This document shows, in pieces, positions 18,873-27,872 of a stretch of DNA of 64,000 nt. Under the pieces are notes generated by a model. The model saw only the letters and a list, made by a program, of their open reading frames with translations. It searched no databases and had not been told where the DNA came from. The number at the start of each line of letters is the position of its first letter. The first letter of the stretch is position 1. Made by a program: the position numbers and the translations under genes. The stretch is from Scatosoma sp045588185 (GTDB taxonomy: Bacteria > Bacillota > Clostridia > Christensenellales > Borkfalkiaceae): positions 43,549 through 107,548 of the forward strand of contig JAZNDR010000051.1 of assembly GCA_045588185.1 (NCBI GenBank), in the 5' to 3' direction.

Positions 18873-20210
18873 ATGAACACAAGAGAAACTTTGAAAATAA
18901 ATGAAAAGGGGCATTTAGAAATCGGTGGGGCAGACTCTGTTGAGCTCGCTCAGAAATTCGGAACGCCTTTATACGTTTTTGACGAAGCGTACATTCGTAA
19001 AATGATGCGGGTATACCGTGATACTTTGGCGAAAAAATATGCGGGGCAGGGCTTGGTATTATATGCCTCGAAAGCCTTTTCCTGTCAGGCTATCTACCGT
19101 ATTGCGGACGAAGAGAATATTGGCGTTGACGTTGTTTCAGGCGGAGAACTTTATACGGCGTTAAAAGCAGGTTTTCCCGCAAAAAAAATCTATATGCACG
19201 GGAATAATAAACTCGACTATGAGCTTGGCGAAGCTTTGGACGCGGGGATAGGCTGTATTGTCGCGGACGCTTATTCTGAAATCGACAAAATCACTGCGGA
19301 AGCAAAAAAGCGGGGTGTCGTGCAAGATATTCTGCTTCGTATCAATCCTGGTGTGGAAGCGCATACGCACGCATTCGTACAAACCGCTACAACAGATAGT
19401 AAATTCGGGTTTTCTATTTCCGACGGCACGGCGGAATCGGTTACGGCGTACGCGTTAAAAAAGGATAACGTACGATTAAAGGGATACCATTGCCATATCG
19501 GTTCACAGATTTTTGAAAAACAATCTTTCGTGCTCGCCGTAAACAAATGTATGGATTTCGTTGCAGAAATGAAAAATAAGCTTACATTTGAGGCAGATAC
19601 GCTTAATCTCGGCGGGGGATTTGGGATTTGGTATACGGACGAGGACCGTAAAATCGCCCCCGAAGGATATGCCGAATATTTAGAAGCGCTCATTGACGCG
19701 GTGACGAAAAAAGCAAAGGAAAATCGGTTAAAATTACCGTTTCTTCTTATCGAGCCTGGACGTTCTATCGTCGGCGAAGCGGGTATTACTTTGTATACGG
19801 TAGGTGCTATTAAGGATATACCTTCCGTGAAGAAATACGTGGCAATCGACGGCGGTATGTTTGACAATCCCCGCTATGCGCTTTATCAATCGAAATATAC
19901 GCCCGTTTTGGCAAACCGTGCAAACGAAGAGCCGACGGAAATCGTTTCTATTGCAGGCAAATGCTGTGAAAGCGGCGATTTGATTGCTGTCAACGTAGCG
20001 TTACCGCAAGCAAAATCGGGAGATATTCTTGCCGTTCTTTCTACGGGCGCTTATAATTATTCTATGGCAATGAATTATAATCGCAATAAAATCCCGCCTT
20101 GTATTCTCGTAAACGAAGGAGAAGCGGAATACATTGTTCGCCCGCAAAGCTACGAAGATATAAACCGCAACGACGTAATTCCTTCGAGACTTGCTAAAAA
20201 CAAAGATTAA
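18873..20210 (+). CDS. lysA: Diaminopimelate decarboxylase
   Basis: PLP enzyme converting meso-diaminopimelate to lysine. The PLP Lys is residue 67 in YASKA; GYHCHIGSQI, NLGGGFGI, EPGRSIVG and the GKCCESGD substrate motif are all present. 445 residues, normal. Monocistronic: a terminator lies upstream and an independent promoter (for scpA) immediately downstream. Confidence 0.95.
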   Translation: MNTRETLKINEKGHLEIGGADSVELAQKFGTPLYVFDEAYIRKMMRVYRDTLAKKYAGQGLVLYASKAFSCQAIYRIADEENIGVDVVSGGELYTALKAGFPAKKIYMHGNNKLDYELGEALDAGIGCIVADAYSEIDKITAEAKKRGVVQDILLRINPGVEAHTHAFVQTATTDSKFGFSISDGTAESVTAYALKKDNVRLKGYHCHIGSQIFEKQSFVLAVNKCMDFVAEMKNKLTFEADTLNLGGGFGIWYTDEDRKIAPEGYAEYLEALIDAVTKKAKENRLKLPFLLIEPGRSIVGEAGITLYTVGAIKDIPSVKKYVAIDGGMFDNPRYALYQSKYTPVLANRANEEPTEIVSIAGKCCESGDLIAVNVALPQAKSGDILAVLSTGAYNYSMAMNYNRNKIPPCILVNEGEAEYIVRPQSYEDINRNDVIPSRLAKNKD

Positions 20211-20211
20211 C

Positions 20212-20240
20212 TTGCATTTTTGCGCAAAAACTGTTATAAT
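20212..20240 (+). promoter_or_regulatory. Sigma-A promoter for scpAB
   Basis: -35 TTGCAT (20212-20217), 17-bp spacer, -10 TATAAT (20235-20240), 21 bases before the scpA start. Confidence 0.8.
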
Positions 20241-20260
20241 TAAAATAAAGGGAGTAGGGT

Positions 20261-21085
20261 ATGGAAAAGGAGAAGTTGACGGTTGCGTCGGTCAAAAATT
20301 TCGAAACGGAAGTAGATTATACGACCGTTTTGGATAACTTTGAAGGACCGCTTGACCTCTTATTATATCTGATAAAAGAGGAAGAGATTGAAATTAAAGA
20401 TATTTTCGTTTCGCAAGTAACGGAGCAATTCCTTTCCTACATGCAAGGATTACCGTATTTGGATATGGAAAAGGCGAGCGAATACTTGAATATCGCCGCT
20501 ACGATTATTGATATCAAGGCACGCAGTCTTGTCCCCCCGCCCGACGACGGTTTGGAAGATGCTTGGATGGACGACGACGGTTTTGACGTTGGATACGATC
20601 CCAAGCGCGAGCTGATCCAAGCTCTTGAAGAATATCAAACGGCGAAAAAATTAAAAGAACGCGAAACAATTGGTTACATATTCAAAGAGCCCGATAAGGA
20701 ATTCGCCGCGGTAAAAGTACAATATACGGATATGACGTTAGACGGATTGATGAACGCGTTTACCAAGATGATGCTTCGATTGGAAAGTAAAAAGCGCGAA
20801 AATCCGCCGCCCCGCGAAATTCCCAAAGACATTTATACCGTTCAAGATAAAATCAAACATATTCGCGAACGGATAACTGTAAAAGAAGAAACGAATTTCG
20901 AGGAACTATTCGACGAAAACGCAACGACACCCGAAGTAGTAACCACCTTTCAAGCGTTGTTGGAGCTTTTAAAACATCAATTTATCATTGTTGAACAGGA
21001 AGACCTTTTCTCTTCCATACTGATTAAGAAAAATCCTAATAGAAGCGAGGACGAAGAAATTGGAGAAATTGACGAATATAATTGA
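20261..21085 (+). CDS. scpA: Segregation and condensation protein A
   Basis: Kleisin subunit of the SMC-ScpAB condensin complex. FEGPLDLLLYLIKEEEIEIKDI is the diagnostic ScpA N-terminal region (about residues 29-50), followed by the MEKASEYLNIAATIIDIKARSLVP helices and a C-terminal winged helix. 274 residues. The stop overlaps the beginning of scpB. Confidence 0.94.
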   Translation: MEKEKLTVASVKNFETEVDYTTVLDNFEGPLDLLLYLIKEEEIEIKDIFVSQVTEQFLSYMQGLPYLDMEKASEYLNIAATIIDIKARSLVPPPDDGLEDAWMDDDGFDVGYDPKRELIQALEEYQTAKKLKERETIGYIFKEPDKEFAAVKVQYTDMTLDGLMNAFTKMMLRLESKKRENPPPREIPKDIYTVQDKIKHIRERITVKEETNFEELFDENATTPEVVTTFQALLELLKHQFIIVEQEDLFSSILIKKNPNRSEDEEIGEIDEYN

Positions 21086-21761
21086 GGCTATACTTTTCGC
21101 GTCGGGGGACGCCGTGCCCATTGATTTATTGCGTGAAAAGCTGCAAACCAACAAACGCCAAACGGACGAGGCTATCCGTCAGTTGGAAAAGAAATATGCA
21201 GGCGATTGCGGTATCCGCCTTTTGCATTTCAATCATAAATTGCAGTTTGCTACCAATCCCGATTATAAAGAAGAGGTTTCGTTGGTTTTAACGCCGATAC
21301 GCGAAAAGGAATTTACGCGTACCATTTTGGAGTGTGCCGCTATCATTGCCTATAAGCAACCGATTACAAGAACGGAATTAGAGGATATTCGCGGGGTAAA
21401 CAGCGATTATGCCATTACAACTTTATTGAGCTTAGATATGATTTTTCCTTGTGGGAGAAAAGATACCCCGGGCAAACCCGTTCAATATGCCACGACGGAT
21501 AACTTCCTCAAACGCTTTAAGCTGAAATCGCTTGCGGAACTGCCTGATTATGCGGATCTTATGAAGAAGATAGCAGAGCTCAACGCCACGAGCGTAGACA
21601 GCACTTATCTTTATGAAAAAGACGTATACAACCCCGACGAAGACCCTGAATTGCTCGAAGAAGCTCCTGAAGCCGAAAATAAAGATAAGGCAAGTTCCGA
21701 CGGATTCGAGCTGCCTGACTTCCTCAAAGACATAGAAGACGGTATCATTAAAATACAATAA
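21060..21761 (+). CDS. scpB: Segregation and condensation protein B
   Basis: Dimeric winged-helix partner of ScpA. IIEAILFASGDAVPIDLL at the N-terminus and AAIIAYKQPITRTELEDIRGV in the second winged helix are typical. 233 residues with an acidic C-terminal tail. The start is TTG at 21060, overlapping scpA by 26 bases, which points to translational coupling; no ATG fits the family N-terminus. Confidence 0.93.
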   Translation: MEKLTNIIEAILFASGDAVPIDLLREKLQTNKRQTDEAIRQLEKKYAGDCGIRLLHFNHKLQFATNPDYKEEVSLVLTPIREKEFTRTILECAAIIAYKQPITRTELEDIRGVNSDYAITTLLSLDMIFPCGRKDTPGKPVQYATTDNFLKRFKLKSLAELPDYADLMKKIAELNATSVDSTYLYEKDVYNPDEDPELLEEAPEAENKDKASSDGFELPDFLKDIEDGIIKIQ

Positions 21762-21790
21762 AACGCGCACGAAAATACATACTTTTATGA

Positions 21791-21829
21791 AACCTGCCCA
21801 TATTGAAGTTATGGGCAGGTTATTTTTGT
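21791..21829 (+). terminator. Terminator of scpAB, overlapping the next gene's start
   Basis: Perfect 11-bp arms AACCTGCCCAT / ATGGGCAGGTT (21791-21801 / 21811-21821), 9-nt loop, then TATTTTTG. The right arm contains the probable start codon of the following gene. Confidence 0.85.
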
Positions 21830-22365
21830 ATACTGCGATTATACTTGCGGGAATCGCCTTTCTTTTATTTTTTCCGATTGTATTTGAGACGGATATTCAT
21901 TTTGATGTCAATCGAAAAAAATGCGCATTTGCCGTGTTTTTATATAAAAAACTGAAGCTTATCGGTGGTTATGCAGCGACTTATCAAGGCGGAATCGCTC
22001 TGCACGTTTCGCCTAAAAAGGCGATTTTGATACCGTATTCGGAAATCAACAGCAAACGAAAAAAGTTTTCCTTTGTCAAAACCTTTCGCTTGGTCGCGTT
22101 TACCCTCACAACGGAAACGGGCGCAGAATATTTAATTCCCGTATCCTTGGCACATACGGTATTGCGAGTATATTTTTTTGTAATCGGGGGCGATAAAGAA
22201 AAAATTGAAAATAACCTGTGGCTGACGGACGGCGACGTATTGCGCGTATCGCTTAACAGCGTCGTTTATTTTAACGGATATATCTTATTAGTTAATTTTT
22301 TTAAATTTATAAAGGAGAAAGCAGTAATATTATGGCGGAAAAAGACAAAAAAATCAACAGTTTAA
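21811..22365 (+). CDS. DUF2953-family membrane protein (YtfI-like)
   Basis: About 184 residues with an N-terminal membrane helix (LFLYTAIILAGIAFLLFFPIVF), a soluble body and a second hydrophobic stretch near the C-terminus. In Bacillus ytfI (DUF2953) precedes ytfJ, as here, where it overlaps ytfJ by 34 bases. The frame is open from an ATG at 21787, but that ATG lacks a ribosome-binding site and lies before a strong terminator hairpin; ATG 21811 or TTG 21826 are alternatives. Function unknown; the neighbour suggests sporulation. Confidence 0.7.
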   Translation: MGRLFLYTAIILAGIAFLLFFPIVFETDIHFDVNRKKCAFAVFLYKKLKLIGGYAATYQGGIALHVSPKKAILIPYSEINSKRKKFSFVKTFRLVAFTLTTETGAEYLIPVSLAHTVLRVYFFVIGGDKEKIENNLWLTDGDVLRVSLNSVVYFNGYILLVNFFKFIKEKAVILWRKKTKKSTV

Positions 22366-22703
22366 TCGACGCGTCGATTGAAAACTTGGACAATCTTGCA
22401 GACGTAAATACCGTAATCGGAAAACCGATCGTTACGGCAAGCGGTTTTCAAGTAATACCGTTTTCGAAAATAACAATGGGCAATCTTTCGGGCGGTGGAG
22501 AGTACGGCGACATAAAGGTCGTAAAAGAAATAGACGCAATGCCTTTTGCAGGCGGAAGCGGTGCGGTAATCAGTATGAAACCTATGGGCTTTCTTATCGA
22601 CGACGGAAAATCCTGTCGGATACTCCGTATTACGGATGAACCGATTGATAATTTAATTGAACGCGCAGGCGAGATTGTACGTGACGTAATGGCAAAGGAA
22701 TAA
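22332..22703 (+). CDS. ytfJ: Sporulation protein YtfJ/GerW family
   Basis: 123 residues with the family's central block: VIGKPIVTASGFQVIPFSKI, a Gly-rich GGGEYGD stretch, and GGSGAVISMKPMGFLI. GerW is needed for germination in B. subtilis. The start (AAAGGAG, 12 bases upstream) is inside the end of the DUF2953 gene. Confidence 0.92.
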   Translation: MAEKDKKINSLIDASIENLDNLADVNTVIGKPIVTASGFQVIPFSKITMGNLSGGGEYGDIKVVKEIDAMPFAGGSGAVISMKPMGFLIDDGKSCRILRITDEPIDNLIERAGEIVRDVMAKE

Positions 22704-22708
22704 ACTGT

Positions 22709-23752
22709 ATGCGAAAAAAAAGCTTTGTTTTTCGCCTGTTTAGCGCTTCAATTGTCGCCGCTTATCTTTTTGCCATACTTGCACCTGAACGGATAATCAC
22801 AAAAGCAGTTACGGATGCAGTTGAAGCAAAAGGCGAATGTGTTATGGAGGTGAACAGCCGTCGAGTTTTATATCAATCGCACGGCGATATTCGTTTGCCT
22901 ATGGCAAGTACGACAAAAATTCTTACTTGTATTACGGTGTTAGAATCCGTTTCGCTTAATGAAAAGGTAACGATACCTTTGGAAGCGACAGGAATAGAAG
23001 GTTCTTCCGTATATTTAAAAGAAGGGGAAGTGTATACGGTAGAAGATTTGCTGTACGGACTTATGCTCCGTTCAGGGAATGACTGCGCTACCGCTTTGGC
23101 AATCTATTGTTGCGGAAGTATAGAGAAATTTTCCGCTAAAATGAACGAAACTGCGCAAAAAGCAGGGGCGCTTGCAAGTAATTTTGAGAATCCACACGGA
23201 CTCCCCGAAAAAGAACACTATACCACTGCCTACGATTTGGGATTAATTACCGCGTATGCTATGCAAAATCCGACTTTTCGGCAAATAGTCGCTACACAAT
23301 ACTATCAACCGAAAGGCTGGAAAAATAAAAATAAAATGCTGACCTTATACGACGGCGGGATAGGCGTGAAAACGGGATATACAAAAGAAGCAGGAAGATG
23401 TTTGGTTTCCGCAGCCGAAAGGGGCGGAATGACGCTTGTTTGCGTAGTCTTAAACTGTTCAACGACGTACGAGCGCTCGGCCGAGCTTTTAAACGATGCT
23501 TTTGAGAATTATGAATACACCCGTCTATTAAGCACGAACGAGAAAGTGGATATTCTTGAAATGAAAACGCAAGGGCATTGTAAAAAGGATTACTATTATC
23601 CGTTACTGAAAGAAGAAAAATCTCTTATCGAAATAAAAACAAAAGCATTGAAATCGGTTGGCAAAGAACAAAAAATAGAGAAAATTATCGGGGAATTTGA
23701 AATATATCTCTCAAATCGGTTGCTTTTTTCGGGGAATTTATATAAACTATAA
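22709..23752 (+). CDS. Serine-type D-Ala-D-Ala carboxypeptidase, second paralogue
   Basis: S11-family peptidase: STTK in the MASTTK motif (near residue 70), SGN in MLRSGNDC (about 128), and KTG in GVKTGYTKEAG (about 223), with a short C-terminal region. An N-terminal signal/anchor covers residues 9-27. 347 residues, shorter than the dacF product at 17511 and lacking most of its C-terminal domain. It lies in a unit with ytfJ, suggesting cortex or germ-cell-wall remodelling (inference). Confidence 0.9.
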   Translation: MRKKSFVFRLFSASIVAAYLFAILAPERIITKAVTDAVEAKGECVMEVNSRRVLYQSHGDIRLPMASTTKILTCITVLESVSLNEKVTIPLEATGIEGSSVYLKEGEVYTVEDLLYGLMLRSGNDCATALAIYCCGSIEKFSAKMNETAQKAGALASNFENPHGLPEKEHYTTAYDLGLITAYAMQNPTFRQIVATQYYQPKGWKNKNKMLTLYDGGIGVKTGYTKEAGRCLVSAAERGGMTLVCVVLNCSTTYERSAELLNDAFENYEYTRLLSTNEKVDILEMKTQGHCKKDYYYPLLKEEKSLIEIKTKALKSVGKEQKIEKIIGEFEIYLSNRLLFSGNLYKL

Positions 23753-23780
23753 TAGTAAAAATAACCCAAGAAGGAACACC

Positions 23781-24485
23781 ATGAGAATCAATAAGTATTT
23801 AGCGGAAAAGGGTGTGGCAAGCAGACGGCACGCCGACGAAATGATCGCAAACGGGCGAGTAAAAATCAACGGCGTGGTAGCCACACTTGGTGCAACCGTA
23901 TCCGAAAACGACGAGGTATGCGTAGACGAACAAATCCTTTCCCAAGAAGAAACTGCACTCGAATATTATATAATGAATAAGCCCAAAGGGGTACTTTGTA
24001 CCGTTTCGGACGATCGTGGCAGAAAAACGGTAATGGATTTTCTACCCGAAGGCACAGGACGCGTTTTTCCCGTCGGAAGGCTTGATTATGAAACGGAAGG
24101 GTTACTTCTGCTCACGAACGACGGAGATCTTGCTTTTCGATTGACGCACCCAACGAGCGAAATTCCTAAAACTTATATGGCACGTATCGAGGGCACAATG
24201 ACGGAAAAAGACCTCAACCGTATTCGTTCAGGGATTGAGTTAGACGGCATTATGACAAAAAAGTGCAAGGCGCATATCGTTGAAACGAATAAAGCATATA
24301 CGAAAGTGCATATTACGATTACGGAAGGCAGAAACCGTCAAATCCGCCGTATGTTCGAGGCAATCGGAAGAACGGTCGCGTTTTTGAAACGCGTAAGTAT
24401 CGGCAGTTTAAAGCTTTCAGGCTTGGATAGAGGAGAAACTCGAAAACTTACGGAAGAGGAAGTTGCATATTTACAAGGTCTTTAA
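23781..24485 (+). CDS. rluB: 23S rRNA pseudouridine synthase RluB
   Basis: S4 domain (residues ~1-60, beginning MRINKYLAEKGVASRRHADE) plus an RsuA/RluB-type catalytic domain; the catalytic Asp lies in GRLDYETEGLLLLTNDG, and EGRNRQIRRMFEAIG is the second signature. 234 residues. The start at 23781 has AAGGA upstream; an open frame extends to 23697, but the S4 domain begins here. The clostridial context (scpA, scpB, ytfJ, dac, rluB) is standard. Confidence 0.93.
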   Translation: MRINKYLAEKGVASRRHADEMIANGRVKINGVVATLGATVSENDEVCVDEQILSQEETALEYYIMNKPKGVLCTVSDDRGRKTVMDFLPEGTGRVFPVGRLDYETEGLLLLTNDGDLAFRLTHPTSEIPKTYMARIEGTMTEKDLNRIRSGIELDGIMTKKCKAHIVETNKAYTKVHITITEGRNRQIRRMFEAIGRTVAFLKRVSIGSLKLSGLDRGETRKLTEEEVAYLQGL

Positions 24486-24493
24486 AAGAAACA

Positions 24494-24528
24494 GCCCTGC
24501 GGTATGATAACCGCAGGGCGTTATTTTT
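24494..24528. terminator. Terminator between rluB and lexA
   Basis: Perfect 10-bp arms GCCCTGCGGT / ACCGCAGGGC, 6-nt loop, followed on + by GTTATTTTTT. Convergent genes meet here. Confidence 0.9.
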
Positions 24529-24534
24529 TGTGTT

Positions 24535-25137
24535 TTAGGAGCGATAATTACGCATTAAACCGACAACTTTCCCCAAAATAAGAATTTGATCGGGTTCAAA
24601 AACCATATCCGACAACGCTTCGTTTTCGGGATGAAGTATAATTTTTCCGTTACGGAAGTAAAATCTTTTGACTGTTGCAGAACATTCTTCGGGGAGAAAA
24701 GCAACAACGATTTCGCCGTTTTCCGCCGTCGGCTGTCGGCGAATAATTATTTTGTCGCCGTTCATAATACCCGCGTCTATCATTGAAGTGCCTTCTACGC
24801 GAAGCATAAAAAGTTCTTCGCCTTTAAATTCGCTAATAGGAAAAGTGTAATAATCCTCGTAATTTTCATAAGCAAAGATAGGCTGACCAGCCGTTACGAC
24901 ACCAAGGAGAGGAATAGTAACGCCTGAACCTTTGCCGATCGTAACAGAGCGTTTTTTATTATCCGTTTTATTCAGATAACCTCTATTTTGTAATTTTTCA
25001 ATATAGCTATGTACGGTCGCCGTAGATTTAATACCACATTCTTTTCCGATTTCTCTCACGGACGGGGTATAACCGTTTTCTTCTGTGAATTTACGGATGT
25101 AATCCATGACCTTTATCAACTTTTCCTCGTTTATCAT
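24535..25137 (-). CDS. lexA: LexA repressor
   Basis: SOS regulator with autoprotease activity. N-terminal winged helix (residues ~1-65, SVREIGKECGIKSTATVHSYI), cleavage site Ala83-Gly84 in VTAGQP, catalytic Ser118 in GTSM and Lys157 in ATVK. 200 residues from the ATG at 25137, which has AGAGGA upstream; an open frame extends to 25200 but crosses the promoter. Confidence 0.95.
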   Translation of the reverse strand: MINEEKLIKVMDYIRKFTEENGYTPSVREIGKECGIKSTATVHSYIEKLQNRGYLNKTDNKKRSVTIGKGSGVTIPLLGVVTAGQPIFAYENYEDYYTFPISEFKGEELFMLRVEGTSMIDAGIMNGDKIIIRRQPTAENGEIVVAFLPEECSATVKRFYFRNGKIILHPENEALSDMVFEPDQILILGKVVGLMRNYRS

Positions 25138-25158
25138 TAAAAATCCTCTTTTGTATTC

Positions 25159-25206
25159 GTTATCACTATTATAACATACTTTTTTATAAAAAGCAAACAA
25201 ATGTTT
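25159..25206 (-). promoter_or_regulatory. lexA promoter with LexA-box-like operator
   Basis: On the - strand: TTGCTT, 17-bp spacer, TATAAT with an upstream TGT. Just upstream of the -35 is the palindrome AAACAAATGTTT (25195-25206), close to the Gram-positive SOS box GAAC-N4-GTTC/T. It also lies upstream of the divergent gene's promoter, so it could control both. Confidence 0.6.
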
Positions 25207-25217
25207 ATAAAAAATGC

Positions 25218-25245
25218 TTGATTTTGAAAAAAAATATGATATAAT
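25218..25245 (+). promoter_or_regulatory. Promoter of the Cys-rich small protein
   Basis: TTGATT (25218-25223), 16-bp spacer, TATAAT (25240-25245); GGAGG lies before the start at 25277. Confidence 0.7.
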
Positions 25246-25276
25246 AGTATAGGAATTAAATTTTGGAGGCTATAAA

Positions 25277-25471
25277 ATGGCAGAAAAACGACTTGGATTA
25301 GAATGTGTATTATACGATAGGGAATGTATCGGGTGTCTTGAATGCGAAACTTGCGACCTCGACCCGAATAAGGTTTGCGATAACTGCGGTAAGTGTATTG
25401 AAATGCCGGACGTAGCCTCCATTAAGATTGACAAAATTTATATGGACCCGAAAGAATATGAAGAAAAATAG
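25277..25471 (+). CDS. Small Cys-rich protein, putative metal or Fe-S binding
   Basis: 64 residues with eight cysteines, seven of them in a CxxCxxCxxC-x7-CxxCxxC arrangement between residues ~17 and 40. This looks like a zinc-ribbon or ferredoxin-like cluster site. Transcribed divergently from lexA with its own promoter and terminator. I do not recognise a named family; function unknown. Shared regulation with lexA is possible because a LexA-box-like palindrome lies between them. Confidence 0.8.
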   Translation: MAEKRLGLECVLYDRECIGCLECETCDLDPNKVCDNCGKCIEMPDVASIKIDKIYMDPKEYEEK

Positions 25472-25495
25472 GAGCAAAATTGCTCCTATTTTCCT
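25467..25495. terminator. Bidirectional terminator, Cys-rich gene / hflX
   Basis: Perfect arms AATAGGAGCAA / TTGCTCCTATT, 2-nt loop, followed on + by TTCCTTTT. It overlaps the end of hflX. Confidence 0.75.
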
Positions 25496-26733
25496 TTTAT
25501 GATAAAATTTGAAAAGTCGTTTGCATAACGAATCGGAATTGTCGCCTCAATTCGAAGTCCGCCGTCCGTATACTCCGTTGTCCGCTCAATAGCAAAACGC
25601 TTAATGCGAGCATAATTAGCTAATTTTTCATAAGGAACAAATAACTCGCAAAATAAATAATCTTCACGAAAACGGCGTAAAATTTCCCTTTTTAAGGAAT
25701 CCAAACCCGTTTTTTCTTTGGCTGAAATCGCTATACTGCCATAGGGGAATGCCGTGCGGTCGAGTATATTCTCGCTTTTATTCATAACCAGCAAATAAGG
25801 ACTTTTAAAATCCATCTCTTTAAGCGTTTGCAAGGTTGTTTGCGCTTGCATATCATAGTCGCCTGTCGCATCGCAAACAATTAACGCCAAATCGCAATTT
25901 ATCGCGCTTTCTAATGTGGATTTAAAGGCTTCAATTAAATTGTGGGGCAGGTCTTGTAAAAAACCAACCGTATCTACAAGTAAAAATTCAATGCCGTCAA
26001 TAATGAATTTACGAGCCGTTGGGTCAAGCGTTGCAAACAATTCGTTTTTTACATAAGTTTCCGCACCCGTCAAGGTGTTTAGAAGCGTAGACTTGCCCGT
26101 GTTGGTATATCCAACTAAGGCAATCGTTTTAACCTCATCTTTTTTACGCCGTGCTGTTTGTTGCTCGCGGCGTTTTTCTGTTTCTTTTAAACGGTTTTCA
26201 AGATATTTTAGCCGACCTCGAATATATCGGCGATCCGTTTCCAACTGTGTTTCCCCAGGACCTCTTGTTCCGACTCCGCCGCCAAGACGGGATAGTGCCG
26301 CGCCTTTTCCTTTTAAGCGGGGATAAAGGTATTTTAACTGCGCTAATTCAACCTGTAATTTACCTTCGCTGCTTTTTGCGTTTTTCGCAAAAATATCGAG
26401 AATCAAAGTTGTTCTGTCGATTACCTTTCGATTATCTAACGCGGCAGAAATATTCAGTGTTTGCGAAGGGGAGAGTTCGCCGTTAAAAAGAACGGTAATA
26501 CCGTCTAATCCGTCGAGAATTTCTTTTAATTCGGATAACTTTCCCGTTCCGATATAGGTAGCGGCGTTAATTTCGCGGATATTTTGATATAAAGTCCCTG
26601 CATAAGCCGCGCCCGCGCTTTCAATTAAAGAAACGGCCTCCTCTTGCAATACGCGATATTTTTCTGCATTCTCTCGCGTGATCGGTTGAATGATATATAT
26701 TTTTTCTATTTCTTTATTTTGAGTATCTATCAT
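25486..26733 (-). CDS. hflX: GTPase HflX
   Basis: Ribosome-associated GTPase that splits stalled ribosomes under stress. N-terminal HflX domain, the GPGETQLETDRR signature at 158-169, a coiled-coil linker (about 170-200), G1 GYTNTGKS at 208-215, G3 DTVGFLQDLP. 415 residues, normal. Directly downstream of xer (4-base gap), probably cotranscribed with it. Confidence 0.94.
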   Translation of the reverse strand: MIDTQNKEIEKIYIIQPITRENAEKYRVLQEEAVSLIESAGAAYAGTLYQNIREINAATYIGTGKLSELKEILDGLDGITVLFNGELSPSQTLNISAALDNRKVIDRTTLILDIFAKNAKSSEGKLQVELAQLKYLYPRLKGKGAALSRLGGGVGTRGPGETQLETDRRYIRGRLKYLENRLKETEKRREQQTARRKKDEVKTIALVGYTNTGKSTLLNTLTGAETYVKNELFATLDPTARKFIIDGIEFLLVDTVGFLQDLPHNLIEAFKSTLESAINCDLALIVCDATGDYDMQAQTTLQTLKEMDFKSPYLLVMNKSENILDRTAFPYGSIAISAKEKTGLDSLKREILRRFREDYLFCELFVPYEKLANYARIKRFAIERTTEYTDGGLRIEATIPIRYANDFSNFIIKGK

Positions 26734-26737
26734 ACGC

Positions 26738-27805
26738 TCAATTATCTGAACCGTCGGGAGGGGTATCCTTGCGCAATTTTACTGCGCCTGCAACTCTGCG
26801 TCTATTTTCTTCCGTGATGGCGGCATAATGTTTTTTCGTCGTATTTACGTCACGGTGGCCAAGTACGTCTGCCACTACGTAAATATCTCCCGTTTCATTA
26901 TATAACCTCGTACCATAGGTGCTACGAAGTTTATGCGGGGTTATTTTTTTTAGAGGGGAAACGATTTTGCTGTACTTTTTTACTAAAATTTCTACTGAAC
27001 GCACGTTAATGCGCTTATACTGCATGGAAAGGAAGAATGCGTTTTCCGATTCAGGAATTTTAGGATCATTCGATTTCTCCGCTATGTATTCCTGTAAAGC
27101 GTATTTTACCTCGTCGGAAAAATATAAAATCGCTTGATTTCCGCCTTTTCGCGTTACTAAAAAGGAGTTTTCAGAAAAATCGAAGCTGTCGTTATCTAAC
27201 CCGACTAATTCGCTGATACGAATACCTGTTCCCAAAAAAAGAGTTAAAATCGCTGTATCCCGTAATTTCGTTTTATTGTGATAACCGCTCGCATGACGGG
27301 AAAGCCCGTTGCCCGATTCAGCAACCTCAATAATTTCCGCTACTTCATCTGCGTCTAATCGGATAATTTCCTTTTCGTGAAGTTTCGGTGTGGAAACTTT
27401 TGCCGAATTATCCACTTCAATCAAACCCTTATTAAAAAAATATTTAAAAAGGGCGCGAACAGCCGAGAGTTTTCTTGCTTTGGCGCGTTCATCGCAAGAC
27501 AAATATTTCTCATTAAAGCGATAGTGGGAAAGATAGCTAAGAAATAACTCCAAATCATTGTGCGTGATTGCCTCTAAATGTTCCAGCGTAAGTTCGGTGG
27601 GGGTAAAGTTTTTATACCGTTTTTTACAAAGGAAATCAAAAAAAATACGGAGATCGTACGCATACTTTAAACGAGTTTGACAGCTTGTGCGGGATTCTAT
27701 CCCTAAAAAGTAGTCGGCACAAAACGAGGGGAGATCTTCTAATAATACTTCCACCTTTTCAATATCTTCAATATTGCGTTTAATATAATAGTTTTCTTTC
27801 TTCAT
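26738..27805 (-). CDS. xer: Xer-type tyrosine recombinase (XerS/XerH-like single recombinase)
   Basis: 355-residue tyrosine recombinase with a full catalytic set: Arg196 (GTGIR), Lys220 (RKGG), His291 and Arg294 (HKLR), His317 (GHRD), Tyr327. It is longer than XerC/XerD (~300) and close to XerS (~356) and XerH (~362), which work alone and lie beside their dif sites. The start is 68 bases from the left 163-bp repeat and about 220 bases from the palindromic core. It lies outside the prophage repeats, so it is read as the host's chromosome-dimer resolvase that the phage borrows. It could instead be an old phage integrase; conservation in uninfected relatives would decide. Confidence 0.85.
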   Translation of the reverse strand: MKKENYYIKRNIEDIEKVEVLLEDLPSFCADYFLGIESRTSCQTRLKYAYDLRIFFDFLCKKRYKNFTPTELTLEHLEAITHNDLELFLSYLSHYRFNEKYLSCDERAKARKLSAVRALFKYFFNKGLIEVDNSAKVSTPKLHEKEIIRLDADEVAEIIEVAESGNGLSRHASGYHNKTKLRDTAILTLFLGTGIRISELVGLDNDSFDFSENSFLVTRKGGNQAILYFSDEVKYALQEYIAEKSNDPKIPESENAFFLSMQYKRINVRSVEILVKKYSKIVSPLKKITPHKLRSTYGTRLYNETGDIYVVADVLGHRDVNTTKKHYAAITEENRRRVAGAVKLRKDTPPDGSDN

Positions 27806-27872
27806 AAGAATATTGTACCCCTAAAATAAAGAAAAGTCAATCAAATAAAACAATTTTCCGAAAAGTTGCATA

